DNA from: Anisakis pegreffii
Taxonomy: Eukaryota; Nematoda; Chromadorea; Rhabditida; Anisakidae
Reading direction: 5' to 3'
Length of the DNA: 64,000 nt
Assembly (NCBI GenBank): GCA_035041965.1
Contig: JAPYMA010003029.1
Span: 224,225 to 288,224 of the forward strand
Shown here: in pieces, positions 39,162 through 52,300 of the stretch
Layout of the letters: each line of letters begins with the position of its first letter
Numbering within the stretch: position 1 is the stretch's first letter
The notes under the pieces: generated by a model
Told to the model about the DNA's origin: nothing
Databases searched by the model: none
What the model saw: only the letters and a program-made list of their open reading frames with translations
Made by a program: the position numbers and the translations under genes

Positions 39162-39274
39162 ATCGGAGATCCGAGAAGAAATTAGAAAAATTTCATGAAT
39201 TTAGTCTCAGCTCAATCCAATCCAGTTAGCTATCCCTTTAACAAGGGTTCAGGTTGAGGTTAGAGCAAGCAATT
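39162..39274. repeat. second copy of the 38445-38562 duplication
   Basis: Same text as 38445-38562 with scattered changes and a short deletion after CCTTTAACA. Direct orientation, about 700 bases away. Confidence 0.9.
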
Positions 39275-40880
39275 AGACAAGAAGAACCGAATTATGTGGA
39301 TTTCAATTATTTTCCCCAATATATTTCCCAGTGTCTTTCGCTGTCCTTCACAACAATGAAACTGCAAAAGTAATCTTTCGATACATCGGTTTCATCGGTG
39401 ATTGGAAGTGATACCAATGACAAATGAGAACTGGATCAAGCTAGATGGATGGCTCTCCCCTCTCTTTACACTCAGTGTTCAGCTCGACTCATCGTTGAAA
39501 ATGAGTGTTTACTGAAGGTAGGTTGGTTGGCTGCTGAGGCTGTAGGTTTTACACTAGACGTGAGCTGTGAATGAACCCATAAACTGCTCAACACAAGCAT
39601 CTCTTAGGTGATAAATCAGCTTTGAAAACAAAAACAACAAGACGAAAACAGCCGCAGAGAGAAGGGAACAATGAACTGAAGCAACAACAATAAAACAAAC
39701 GAAATGATATGATATGATACGATGACTACAAGAGAGTTTCAGTTCGAACAGTAAAAACAACGATAGCCAAGTGAAGAATCTCTGATAGTGAATAAGTTGT
39801 GCATTTCCTGCAGTCTTTCTTATCTTTTAACCCATAGTTAATCACTCATCACATAAGTTAACATTATCCAGTTAGATCTCTCTGTTATCCATCTAACTTG
39901 AGATCCTCACATTGCATATCCTTATCTTTGAGCTATAACTTCTTATCTTATATCTCTATTGTGAGCTTCTTGCACGTTCGTATATCTTTACAGACTGATA
40001 CTGATACGGATATCTTTAAATCCTCACTCATATCGTTACAAACTGATAAATTTCCCTGAACGAAATCTGTTTATCTCTTCTATCAGTATCAAATGATCTT
40101 CTGCAAAATTTCTTCATTCAACCTCAACAATCTACTCTCAGTCTCTCTTAAACTGCTCTGTTTCAAGCAACGAAACTGCTCTTACAAATCTAGAGCTCTC
40201 AGCACATTTTCTAGAGTTCGAGTTCACATTGAGCACCGAAAAATTACTTCAATCACCTTCACTCATCCATCCAAAAACATTCTTCTGAAGTGTTGTTGTT
40301 TTCTCGTCTACTATAACATTGTTACTAAACAATTGAGATGTATTATTCTCTCAGATACAACACTAACACAAAATTTTGAGGTGTGTGTTCATTTGCACAC
40401 TCTGACTCACTTGTTCAACGCAACCTTAGACAATCTTAAAGACCCGAACCCGAGTTCGAAGTCAAACACATTTGTACGATTACTCCTTCATCTCTCGATG
40501 CTATTCATTGTCGATAAGCTGCTGTCTGTCTACCAGCACTAGCAGCTTCTAAAACTCTCCACTCGAACAAGACTGCAGTCTTCAGCTCAAGGTTTGATCA
40601 GCTCAAGCTCGTCTCGACTCATCATCACAATCGAATCCAAACCCTAATCTCAAACACCATTACTTCTATCGCTGATTGTTCTACAATCACTCCTCAAAAC
40701 GCCATCCCACTACTACCTACATCCCACCACTATTAGTTTACTAAACTAATCATCGTCATCGTCTCATTATTATCACCAACACCATCCACAACAAACAACT
40801 GTAGTCTTCCTCTCCAAAGTTTCATTCGATCAACTCCGAATCGCTTATTTCATTGCGATTACTGCTGAAAATTATTGTGT

Positions 40881-40969
40881 GACACATTCACTATCAGATA
40901 AAATCTCGAAAATTATCACACCATTCGAGTGATCGAGCTATTGATCTGTTCTAGTAGTAATTCTCATAA
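40881..40969. repeat. ~88-bp duplication shared with 42433-42519
   Basis: GACACATTCACTATCAGATA to CTAGTAGTAATTCTCATAA occurs at both places with only a 2-base difference near CCATTCGAG. Such high identity over 1.5 kb distance suggests a recent event. Confidence 0.92.
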
Positions 40970-41410
40970 AATTTAGCTGATTTGTGCTCTGATCGTGTCA
41001 TTCATCATCGAACACATCAAGCATCTACTCAACTTCAGCAAAAATATTCATCGCAAATATTCTCATTTGTATTGTTTCGCTGACTTCGTCAAAATTCTAC
41101 AGCGAATATTCTTCAAATATTGAAGCAGCAGATTTTTTGTTGAAAATCAATTGAACGACTTCAACTAATTACAAAACGCTCTCAGTGACGAAACTTTATT
41201 CGAAGACTCTGTCCAATACAATAATGCTATCGCTAGCTGTAATTTATTGGTTTGTGCATTCATTTCTATTTAATTTTTTACGTTTTCAATAGTCCAATTT
41301 CAGTATTGTGCACACTAATCAAGACTAATACATATTTCAGATATTACTATCAGTCTTCTAATGATAATAATCAGTTTGGGTTGAATGAAACCGGAAGAAA
41401 CTTGCGACAA

Positions 41411-41575
41411 AGGTGGACAATAATGCCCTATTCGTTAACTTTCGCAAACTAGTGAAATTCAGCGAAGCAGTCGAGTAGCTGTTCCGCAATTAACGAAATA
41501 GTGTTTTTCAGCTGTTTCGTTAATTTTTGCTAGTTAGCGAAAGTTAGCCGATAGCGCACGCACTATTGCCCACTT
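41411..41575. repeat. imperfect foldback element, ~165 bp
   Basis: AGGTGGACAATAATGC at the left pairs with GCACTATTGCCCACTT at the right. Inside, TTCGTTAACTTTCGCAAACT pairs with AGTTAGCGAAAGTTAGCCGA, and the centre contains ATTAACGAAA and TTTCGTTAAT. This is consistent with a small MITE-like element. No target duplication is clear. Confidence 0.6.
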
Positions 41576-42519
41576 CTGACTCGCGGCTATCAGCTTAATG
41601 AATTCTTTATCAGTCACTAGTAACCGAATCTCTTAATATACGAATCAGATTTGAGTTGCTTGAATGAAAGAATGAAGATATTTTTATGGATTTTCATCCA
41701 AACCATTGCAATATTCATGCAATTGAATACGGATGGAACTAAAAGGAAATTCTCTAGAGGATAATCTAAAATTCAATCCTTTATCATTGAGCTTGACTTT
41801 GATATCTATCTCATAAGAGTTGCTAAGAGTCACCCGATAGATCCTCTCATAATTTCATTACTTTCAGCGATTTATAATATGATATGATCGTTTATTGACC
41901 ATAATTTGAGAGTTATCTTAATCATCCTACCAACTAATCAAAACAATACTGTTTACGATTAGCAATTAGATATTCATGATAGAAACCTAAAGGACTATCG
42001 CTCCAGAATGTGATATATGCTTGAAAAAGAAAGCTAGAAATTTTCAGTAATACTTTTCATATGATAGTAGCTCATCAAACGCTGATTCATACTATAGTAA
42101 ATGAAATCAAGTGCAAAGCAGTTAGACTTCCTCTCTAAAATTTCATCCCACTTATCCCATTCAGCATCGTTGCTTTACGTAATTTTTTTATTTGCAAGAA
42201 ACCAATCCATTCTCCTCTTTCATTACTGCAAATTTAAAAATATCTTTGATTCACACATTCATATTCACTTTATTTGCTGGACAAGATCATAAGATATACC
42301 GTCAGATTGATGAGATATTGAGTACATTTCAATACTATCAGTCTGAGCCACGCTTGTAGAACATGAACCAAATGAACAGCTAGCTTACTACAGATATCTG
42401 AAGATCTACACCTATACGAGTGATTCATGTGAGACACATTCACTATCAGATAAAATCTCGAAAATTATCACACCATTCGAGCTCGAGCTATTGATCTGTT
42501 CTAGTAGTAATTCTCATAA

Positions 42520-42693
42520 GACTATGAATGATGGCTAAGAGTTTAAGGTAAACTCAGTATAAGATTCATGTGAGACTATGAATGATGGCTAAGAGTTTAA
42601 GGTAAACTATGATGGTTTAAGGTAAACTCAGTATAAGATTCATGTGAGACTATGAATGATGGCTAAGAGTTTAAGGTAAACTCAGTATAAGAT
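42520..42693. repeat. 54-bp tandem repeat, three copies
   Basis: Units begin ACTATGAATGATGGCTAAGA at 42521, 42575 and 42649. The second unit carries an extra 20-base local duplication of GGTTTAAGGTAAAC-type text. It abuts the second copy of the 40881 duplication. Confidence 0.92.
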
Positions 42694-43774
42694 GAAATAC
42701 AAACAGAAGTGAAAAAATGATAAGATATGGTAAGGTATAGCGCTAGAGAATATACTCTGAAACTGGTATTATATCTGCGATTGATTATGAATGCAATGTG
42801 TTCTGTTGATATTGAATTTCGTGAGATGTTTTTTCGACATTTGCTATAAAACAATTGAATGTAAGCAAACACAAACACATTACCACATGTGCAGTTCAGA
42901 TTGTCTATTGAAATTTATTCAATCATCGTCAAAAAAGCTTCAACTCAAGCTATCAAATAACCGATTCGTTTATAACTTCTGTCTGGTGGATAACGAGCAG
43001 ATAGATATTTGTTCAATAAACATACCACCACCAGAATTTATTCGCTACTTGCTGCTAAACATGTCAGAGAGGATGGTTGATTGTTAAACAAACGAAACGA
43101 ATGTGTTCGTTTAGCGTAGAGCCGACTTAAGCTGAATATTTACACTCTCGTTTTTGAATGTAACAAGTGAATTTCTCAAGTGAAATGTTTAATTTTAGCA
43201 AGAAAATGAGTTGGTGAATCAATACGATTGTAAATTTATGAGTGGATTTGACTGAGTGCTTTTGCAAGCAATGTCGTAATCGAGAAAGACAGCTCAAAAC
43301 AAAAGCTTCAGTCATTATCATTCCGTATCAGTAACAGTAAAAAGTATTGAAACGGAACAATAAAGTGACCAATTACCAGAATGCAAGTCAAGCATCACAG
43401 TGATACAATAATCAACTAAAATAATCTCATATATGCAAAAGAAAGTAATTTCACTTCAAAGATTCCAATTGGGAACGATAATATCACCTGTTTGATGGTG
43501 ACTCAAATTAATGGAATCGACGAGTCCTCCTTTGGCTCTTGCTCAATAATGAATAGGAGCTTTTAGCTTTCATTGAGCCAATAACTGCTCAATACTGTCC
43601 GAGAATTTAATTTCATCTGGCTATATCACTTTTTAAACCGTCAAAATGTTCACTTCATGAGTTATCTTATCATTCCAAAAAAGCAAATTATCAGTTTTGA
43701 AACATGAAATGTATCACTTCAAAACAATGAATAGAACTGTCAACCACCCTATCAACTAATCGTTACAATTGCAG

Positions 43775-46700
43775 TTTGTCTGCGGTGCTGTTGAATGTGC
43801 TGGTGAATGGGCAATCACAGAAAATTCTACGATCGCAACGAATTGGTGTCGAGGGTCAAATCCTCGCAAAACTCTTCTCGGACTACGACCAATTCACACG
43901 TCCACCAGTCAGGGGTTGTAACACTCATTTTCTAGACATTATTCCATTTATTGTTTGTTTTATAGATGGTGCGCAACACTCATCAATACTCGTCATTACT
44001 TCACTCTTCATCGATCACATCAAATGGCACCACGATCAGGCGGTTTGTTAATCGTTATGCCATATCCTCATTCATTCAGTTCAATTCTCATTTTATCAAT
44101 TAGCTCACGATCAGTTAATTTGATTCTCAGGTAATTCATCCACATTCATACATTGTATCACTATAGTCAATTGTATGCACTACTATAGGGCTACAGGCGT
44201 TATGATCTTTAAGGTACCGGTACTCTCAGGTTTACCCGGTAACATATGAATTACTTTGCACCATAGGATTGCTCAGGATCTCTACTATCAGAATAATATA
44301 TATTTTGTCGGGCAATTATGATCAGATGAGGAAATATAGCTGTTTTCCTGAAGCTATCTCAGTTAGCGCAGAGGTGCTCATTCACATACATTGTATCACT
44401 ATAGTCAATTGTATGCATTACTATAGGGCTATAGGCTTTACGATCTTCAAGGTACCGGTACTCTCAGGTTTGCCCGGTAACATATGAATTTCTTTGCACC
44501 ACAGGATTGCTCAGGATCTCAGCACACATAAGCAACTATTCATCTCAATTCTCATTAGCAAATCACATCACTAACAATCACTACCGCTCAGATCATCTTT
44601 AAGCAGACAGGTTATCACCCTGCTTGCGGATTTATCAGGGATGATCATTCGCTAATATATCCATCTATTCATCCACAGTGCACACATAAGCAACCATAAG
44701 CCATTCGCAATAAAATTAACCGCAATAAAATTGTTGATTCAGCAATAGAATTACATATGCAAAACTATACGGATATAACCACACAAATCTGACTTTAACA
44801 CAATTCCTAGATACTATAATTTACAACCGTATCAGTGCTGATTCTATCATAATGCACTGCACACATTCCGTTTGGCTTCTTGTCCATTAATTACAAACAG
44901 CAGAAAATTTATTGCACCAGGCGGTTAAAGACCTACCGGTACGTATTGGCTATTAAAGCTTCACACAAACTAAAAATAAATTGCTCATTAAATCGGAGAT
45001 CGACTCGAGACTGCGATAAAACCTCGATAAAGCATCGCAGTTGCAGGACATAAATAAATGAATGAATTGTTATGTTTAAGCAACCGTAAACCATTCGCAA
45101 TAAAATTAGCCACAATATAAGCCACATGACACTGTATGCGATTAGAAAAAATCTTAATCACTGGACTAGCAAACTCACTGGTTGGATTTCATCACCTAAG
45201 TCGTCCAATTAGCTTCCCAAGAACATGATGTTATGAATCTGTGAGCAAAATCCTCGAAAAGGTATGGAAAGAATAGGAAAATGAATTCACGTTAACTTGC
45301 GATCAGTATGAAAACTACAATGTATATCTCACCGTAAACGAAGACGAATCTCCATGAATGGATAAGGTGATAAGGCATGAGATAAGCTAGCTCTATTCAT
45401 TCAGAGCTAACTCATGATATCATGATAAGGATAGAATCTATCATGATAAGTTGTTATGATAGACTGGATAAGGATGAAAGTGATTGATTAGACAATGCGA
45501 GAACAACTTATTGATAGATGATATAATTTGCAAGTTATTTGATGAATGATAAGTTGCCATGATATTACTGCTATCATTAGTCTCGCTATCATTAATCTCT
45601 TCATTACTTTTATCAATACCTTCATTTCCATCATATACCCACCATTATGGTAGCTCCTAATACCATCAGAACAACTCAGCTATTTATGCAGCTAATGCAA
45701 TCGGAACAAAGAACACTATTGAAGGAAGTGAATATGTATCTACGACAGCAATGGCAAGACACGAGATTAGCTTATGAGGTTGATCAGCGAGAGGGCGTTG
45801 AAGAGGTCGTGCTACCGAGCAATAGGCAAATCTGGGAACCTGACACTTACTTCTCGAATGCTGAAGATATAAGACATGAACACCGGCGACACACTGTCAT
45901 TGAGCCGTCTGGACACGTGCGATGCTCGGAAATGTTTGTCGATTCAACTCTTCATATCTATCATTTATCAGTAAAGCGAGACGTTTCCATCTCTTGAACA
46001 CCTTTTCCCTCATTGCTCATCGCATTCCCAGTAGGGTAGAATTTCACTGATTCAGAGCTTTGTCTCAGTATCATATTGGTGTATTTCTATGATATTTCTG
46101 TTGAATTATAGGCGCTTAGTGACAGTTCCTGTGAAATATGGATCACAGTTTCCATTCATCAATACGAGAATAATAAAATTGCGACTCGCAAGTTGTGAGT
46201 TCATTATTGAATTGTTACCTACCGTCATTGAAGTCACTTTTGTCACTTTTACAGTCATTACTCTGATCGATATTACTGCTATCATTAGTCTTACTATCAT
46301 TAATTTTTCTACATAATAAATCTTTACTATAATACTATAAATCTTATAGTATACTATATTATAATACCATACTATAAAAACTATACTAAATACCATTACT
46401 ATAATAAATCTTACTATCAAAAACAAAGTCTTACTATCATTAATTTCATCATTATTTTTATCAATACCTTCATTTCCATCATATACCCACCATTATTATC
46501 ACTCCTAATACCGTCAGAACAACTCAGCTCATCAACGCTTAACTGAATACGCTTTCTGTAATTAATGAGAGGTGAAGATCTAACAACAAAATATAGTAAA
46601 TATCAATTGTAATCGTTATCATTTACACTATCCAATTCATCACTACCCTATCATACTATCACTATTGCTATCATTATCACCAGTATCATCACAGATAACT

Positions 46701-49384
46701 ACCCAATCGAGGATGTGGTCTATTTATGGGCCAACTCACCGCCTACGATCGTACCTGTTGAGGTTTCTGAAGAGCTACTCACTTCGAATTATGAGTTCAC
46801 CGAAGCCATTGCTGAAGACTGTGTCGGTAACTATACTGTTGGTAAGTGAACCAGTGTTTCCATTATCGTCTATTCCCATCATTCACTGAACAATCTTAGC
46901 GTTAGATCTGACACGAATCCCCTCCAAAACATGAATCCAGAAGTCCAAATGAGTGTTACGGAAAAGGAATTGAATTCATCAAAATTTCATTCTAACTGGG
47001 AGATTTGATCTATTCAAATCATTTCGACATCGTTATAATTTTGACAATGAGTAAGATTAAACATATTTTGGATCCTATTCATAGTTGGTATAATTTGCGG
47101 CAGTTATTAACATTATCATAGGTGAAATATCCGATCTGGATCACCGTTATTTACCTGGTTTTTTTAAAAACCTGGATTGGCCAGGCTATCAAACGTTTAT
47201 AACGTTGCTGGCCACAATGCTCGCAATGTTTCCGTGCGCATTGTTTTAACCTCAATTTACGCCACCCCGCTGGCTAGGCGAGTAGGCCAACCGAACAAAT
47301 AATTAGTCGCCGTGAACGCTTTACATAATTAAACGCAGTCAAATACCAATTCAATAAATAATCATTACTCTGATAAAATACACATTGCACCGATCGCTCA
47401 TTGCGATTGACGAAATAACCACTCGATGTCCATGTAATAATTAATAGATCACCATTATTATCCTAGCATTATTGCTGTATCAGGCAAAATTTTGCAGGTG
47501 TGCATTCATGTATCAGTGTACTCATAACGTTCTCAGGCTCGGCCAGTGAAGCACTCTTCAAACTATTCATTCCATCTATTTTCCTTGTTGGTTTTTGCTT
47601 GATTTTTGCAAACAGCATCTCATTTGTTTCCATAATTGACTCGAACATATTCAATGCAATTGCAAATAGTTATCATTAATATCAATATGACCATCATTAT
47701 GATCACCATCCCATAACCATATTTTTGTGCTTAGTCCACAAACGCTACTCTTGTTTTTCTCAGCGAAGACTACCGGTATTTTCAATTAAGTGCTGAAATG
47801 TTCCCTTGCTCATTCACTTGCTTTGAACATTGAACACTCGAAAAGATATTCTCAGTGATGAGCAGTTGATGATAGCGATTCGAGCATTCAGATATTCGCT
47901 TCGTGGTTACATTTCTGGATTCATGGAACTTGGTCAGTTCCGCGAACGATCAGTGCGGCTGTGCCGTTCTTCCTATTTGCGGCATTAATGGTAAGCATTA
48001 ATGACTATCATCTTATCGCTTATCATAATCACATTCGCATTGTCCTTATTTTATCACTCTTGTCCTCGTAATTATCAGTACTGTTAATATAGACATATTC
48101 ACTAATTTCGTCCATTCAAGTGACAAGAACAAACAAATCTCTAATCAGATCATAGCAATAGTCAATCAATCAAATTCCCGATTGTGTCAAAATTCATTGA
48201 TGATTGAGGAAGATTGATAGATAGATAGACTGAATGAATCATGCATAAATCATGTCAACTGTCAATAAACAAAAGCAACTCATGCTTAAAGGCATTCTAT
48301 CCACAACCGTACCTGAACGCTGAAGGTTGGGGTGGTATACAAGTGTGGTTACTGTTCTGTTTGATCATAACCTTCTTGTCGTTTGCCGAGTATTTCGTTG
48401 TGATTTGCTGTGGAATCAGACGGACAGTACGCTACTCGAATGGTCTTCTCAACGAAAGCACCGAGAATCCGATTGTGGCCGCAAGAGAGGTGAGTGAATG
48501 ATTTCACGTTGATTTCATGGAAACGCTCATCTGAAAATTGACTTCCACTAAGGATTCTCCAATTTCCAGTTTAAAATTCTAGCGTTTCAATTGGTTTTCT
48601 GTGAATTTGCTTGGATTTCTTTCACTAAAAAAATTTTTTTGAAATCAATCGCAAACAGACAACTGAATCAATGTAGTCGGCTGATCATGAGTGAGAACAA
48701 GGCTTTGCAGATGAACTGATCTATGCCTAGACGGACATGAGAATGATGAATATTCCAGAAGTAAAATATCTAACGACTGTTCTTAGCAATCAGACAACGA
48801 CTGAAAACAGACTGAAGTCCTTTTCAAACTAAAAACTCAGAAAACCTCTTCGTCCAGCGATTACATAATATTCTCAATGAGTTGAATCCAGATGTGGAGA
48901 CTATTATTCAAAGTCTAAATTGAAATCAACGAATAACGTTTAGAATATATTCAACAGAAGAGACTCGACAACTCAGAAATGCTATCAGAGAGAAATGATA
49001 CTGATAATCTAACGATTAGATTATCGGTATTATCATTTCTCTAGATTCTAATCAAACAACAACTAGAGTCTGCAAGCGACTAGTTGAAGGGACTCGAATC
49101 TCAGCTGGAAATTGCAGCACATTCCAAATTATGAACGATTTCTATCTCTTTCAGTTTCATGAGAGACTTTTCGCAACTTTTTCCCTAAAATTTTCCTAAC
49201 TGAATTTGATGATATGTCGAAATATTGTTTGCTCGGTTAATTTCAGACAGCCGTCGAGGTGGCGTACGATTCGAAATGCGCAAATTTCAAGCAAATCAAC
49301 GGACTGGACATAATCGCTCGCGTTCTCTTCCCCGTTGTCTTCTTTATTTTCCTCGTGATCTTCCTCATTCTTTATCTGATTTGA
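43775..49384 (+). CDS. Cys-loop-type ligand-gated ion channel subunit, first exon not found; lacks the signature cysteines
   Basis: Pentameric ligand-gated channel subunit of the plasma membrane. Nine exons: 43775-43914, 43966-44042, 45725-45933, 46112-46194, 46695-46841, 47498-47586, 47892-47990, 48292-48489 and 49247-49384 (TGA). All joins agree in phase. The first exon found enters in phase 2 and has no ATG, so a start exon lies upstream. The ligand domain shows LFSDYDQFTRPP, MYLRQQWQDTRLAY and WEPDTYF, then KLRLASYNYPIEDVVYLW. M1 is FIPSIFLIFASWLHFW, M2 lies in VPRTISAAVPFFLFAALM, M3 in WGGIQVWLLFCLIITFLSF, and M4 ends the protein at LILYLI. The M3-M4 loop is short. The two disulfide cysteines are replaced by Val (46131-46133) and Ile (46173-46175). 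Exon 3 could instead start at 45692. Ligand and ion selectivity cannot be assigned. Confidence 0.87.
44143..44282. repeat. ~140-bp direct duplication, copy 1 (copy 2 at 44382-44520)
   Basis: CATTGTATCACTATAGTCAA through AAGGTACCGGTACTCTCAGG to GGATTGCTCAGGATCT occurs twice, about 238 bases apart, in channel-gene intron 2. Differences are about a dozen substitutions. Confidence 0.93.
44382..44520. repeat. copy 2 of the 44143-44282 duplication
   Basis: Same text as copy 1, in direct orientation. Confidence 0.93.
45568..45685. repeat. intronic block before channel exon 3, duplicated at 46262-46530
   Basis: ATTACTGCTATCATTAGTCT, TACCTTCATTTCCATCATAT and ACCCACCATTAT, followed by CAGAACAACTCAGCT, recur in the intron after exon 4. 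The later copy is broken up by extra AT-rich sequence at about 46300-46430. The shared part ends just before the exon 3 coding sequence. Confidence 0.85.
47171..47440 (-). repeat. dispersed repeat family B, copy 3 (inverted)
   Basis: Reverse-complement copy of 10911-11180 and 21316-21600, lying in the channel-gene intron between exons 5 and 6. It starts CCTGGATTGGCCAGGC and ends CACTCGATGTCCATGTAATA. A short fragment of the same end is at 32591-32630. Confidence 0.85.
48988..49043. repeat. hairpin in channel-gene intron 8
   Basis: GAGAAATGATACTGATAATC pairs with GATTATCGGTATTATCATTT and the following CTCT. The loop is about 9 bases and there is a 3-base bulge. Confidence 0.7.
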
Positions 49385-52300
49385 ACGTGAAATTTGACAA
49401 AAAATTTTTTGGAACTTTTCACCACATTTCTCAAATATTTTTCACACATTTCAGATTTTTCATTTCAATGCTGCAATCATTTCAAAAATCCACACACCTT
49501 TCATCTTGGATTATCAGTGACCATTTATATCCTTTCACTCTATCGCTTTCCTATAATACAATATTTTTCTTGTGTTGTTGCTACGCCAACGTTTCCGCTC
49601 GTTACAGATGAAAGAATAAAAAGTTCTGAAAACAACTTAAGTTAGTTTAACTGAATGACCAAATTCTCACAAAAAACAAAAGAAAACGAAAAAACAACAT
49701 ACAACAGGCGATTCGATCATATTGTTTGTTGATTCGATTGTTGCACTGAAGTCTAGTCGTCGAGCCAATTTCAATTGCTCTTTATTATTGCTTCTCAACT
49801 GATTTCTTCGTTTTCCTAAAAATATCTTTGAAATTCTATCAGTTTCCTTGTATCCATCTTAAGAATGTCTTCTCCTTCAACGAAACAACATGAACCGATA
49901 ACCTTTAGCGAATACATATTCATTCACGTGTAATATCTATTTCGAATGTCTCAACGTTTCAACATGCTCATCGCCATCAGTATTATTATTATCTGATTTA
50001 AAGAGATGGATTTCTTCAAAGTTTTCCAATAAATGATTTTACCACTTAAATAATATCAACTACAACATCTTAACTCATCTCCTACGAATAATTTTGCTTC
50101 ATATGACAAATCTATCGCCTTCCTATGCTACAACACTTCATGTCACTGGAATATTATACGTAATATGGAAATATATTAATTAAATTAGCATACAAACAAA
50201 GAAATTAATCCGTCACACAATCAGCTAATCACACATAATTCAAGTGATCACTCCTCAGAACGAATAAATCTTTCGAACAAAAAATTATTTTCTGTGCCAA
50301 GTAAAAGAACCGTTTGCACAATTTTATTCAAATTATTACGAAAAAGTTTTTCATTTCATACGATTCCATTTCAGTCGATAGTTATTTAATACAAATATAT
50401 AACAATACAATACAAACGTTAACTCAAAAAGAAAGAACGCAAACTCACTGATACATTCGATGATCAAAAACAAATACAAAAACAAATTGCAAATCATCAA
50501 TAAACGATACGATAATGACAATAACTGATCAGAAAATAAATAAATTTATGTACATTTACATATGTAATCAAATCAGTGGAAGCACACAAGATTGCTCGAT
50601 GACCATCCGTATCAAATGAAGTATTACATTGTGCAAATTAAGATTAAGTTTCGAAATTATAATAATAATAGATCACGTAAATTAAGATTAATTTTGGAAA
50701 TAACAATAATAACAATCATAACAATAATAATGATAATAATAATAATAATAATAACACAATACCATAAACAATACTCATACCAGTAACAATAATAAAAACG
50801 ATACTAGTGATAATAGTACCATCAAAACAGTACAAACAATCGACAAGCACAAAATCGACAGCACTGCCAATGATAACAGATAATTCTCGAACGAAAACCC
50901 TTTCAAATGAATATCATCAGACGAAAATTGAACACCAACAATAGAAAAGCACCAAGTTTTGAAGAGAAACCAAGCGAGCGAGCAAATTGATTAAGTAATG
51001 AAGTTCCTGCATAAGTCATATGAATGATAGTAATGATAATTACAATGAAGATATTAAATAATTATAATATCAATCACAATACTAGTAATAATAACAACAA
51101 TAATAATAGTAATAACAATAATAAACGCGACAGTGAAGATAAACCAGCATTGACACTAACCCTACCCTCTCTTCGAAATTAAATCATATTTCTTGCCTAA
51201 TCAGAATCACAAAAAAATGACATTAATAAAGATAGCATTATGAATAATAACAATACCGATAACGACACAATATTGATAAAGATACAAGCCAGCCAAGACA
51301 ACATTAACAATAAGACTTGAAACATAATGATTAAAATTTTGAAAAAATGCAAAATGCTGATATGTACCAATATAACATAGTTGTTATCAACAATGATTAA
51401 CTGATCTTATCACGTACCGTCGTTTCATTTAAACCCAAACTAAACTTCTTTAGACTAGTGTATACTACCTCAGATCCATCCGCTTGTCTTGAACCGAATC
51501 ACCCACTGATTGGCCATACAAGACGAACAAAACGACCGATTCATTTTCAATTGCTCAAATCATCATCAAACAAAATCATTTTCAATCATCAAATCACGCC
51601 TGATTTCCTCAAAAACTTACGATCTTAAGTAAAACAACCAAACAAACTAAAACAAATCCCATTCTAAAAAAACTACCCATAGACAACTATCGAAACATAG
51701 ATGTTTGCATAGGATCCTGACCCTGGAAATTATTTTCTCAACAATGCATGCATTCAATAAAACATCGCTTCTTACCTAACTGCAGTAATTAACTCATTCC
51801 CAATTACACATTGATCATTCGCAATTCATTCACATTCGTTTATCACATTTGTTGCCTTCTACTGAATCGGCAGTAAATGCATAAATCGCTAGAAAACTGC
51901 GCAATTGCGATTTCGGTTATTCAGAATCGAAAGAGCAAAAATTTCATCACCATCAAAAAATGCCACCATTCTTGCTCCATTTTCAACACCACAACTATCT
52001 TGTCTTCCGTTTTCCAATCGAAAACAGATCATTCCAGGATCAGGAAATTGGTCAGGATTTTGCAAGCACTAATCACCAATCACATCACTCAAAACACAGT
52101 GTGATATCAATCAAAATCAGCATCACTACTACCACTACTAAGATCATCGCATCATAACAACATATTGGATAAGCAAAGTTCAGTTGAGTGATAAGTTAAG
52201 ATTAACATCAATTAAGTCCAAGTCGAGATCAATTCACAAAACGCAAGCAATCACATCAATCACAAACAGCAACAAATTTTAACGTTCAACAACAATAATA

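Larger units (their letters stand above)
36755..43774. other. long intergenic stretch between ALG2 and the channel gene
   Basis: About 7 kb without a gene I can support. It should include the missing first exon and promoter of the plus-strand channel gene, which I could not place. It holds several duplicated blocks (38445-38562 with 39162-39274; 40881-40969 with 42433-42519), a 54-bp tandem array (42520-42693) and a foldback-like palindrome (41411-41575). The 149-codon plus-strand frame at 40093-40542 has no recognisable domain. Confidence 0.5.

Noticed and set aside
40093..40542. 149-codon plus-strand open frame upstream of the channel gene
   Set aside because: No recognisable domain or signal peptide and no splice-phase link to the channel's first known exon. 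Could be chance.
42787..42824. Candidate first exon of the channel (ATG followed by a hydrophobic run MQCVLLILNF and a GT donor)
   Set aside because: The donor leaves phase 0 or 1 depending on which ATG is used, but the exon at 43775 needs an incoming phase 2. Left unassigned.
43776..44051. Reading straight through the channel's second intron as one 91-codon frame
   Set aside because: The GT at 43915 and the TTTATAG acceptor at 43965 give a phase-consistent 51-bp intron, and the read-through segment breaks the family alignment.
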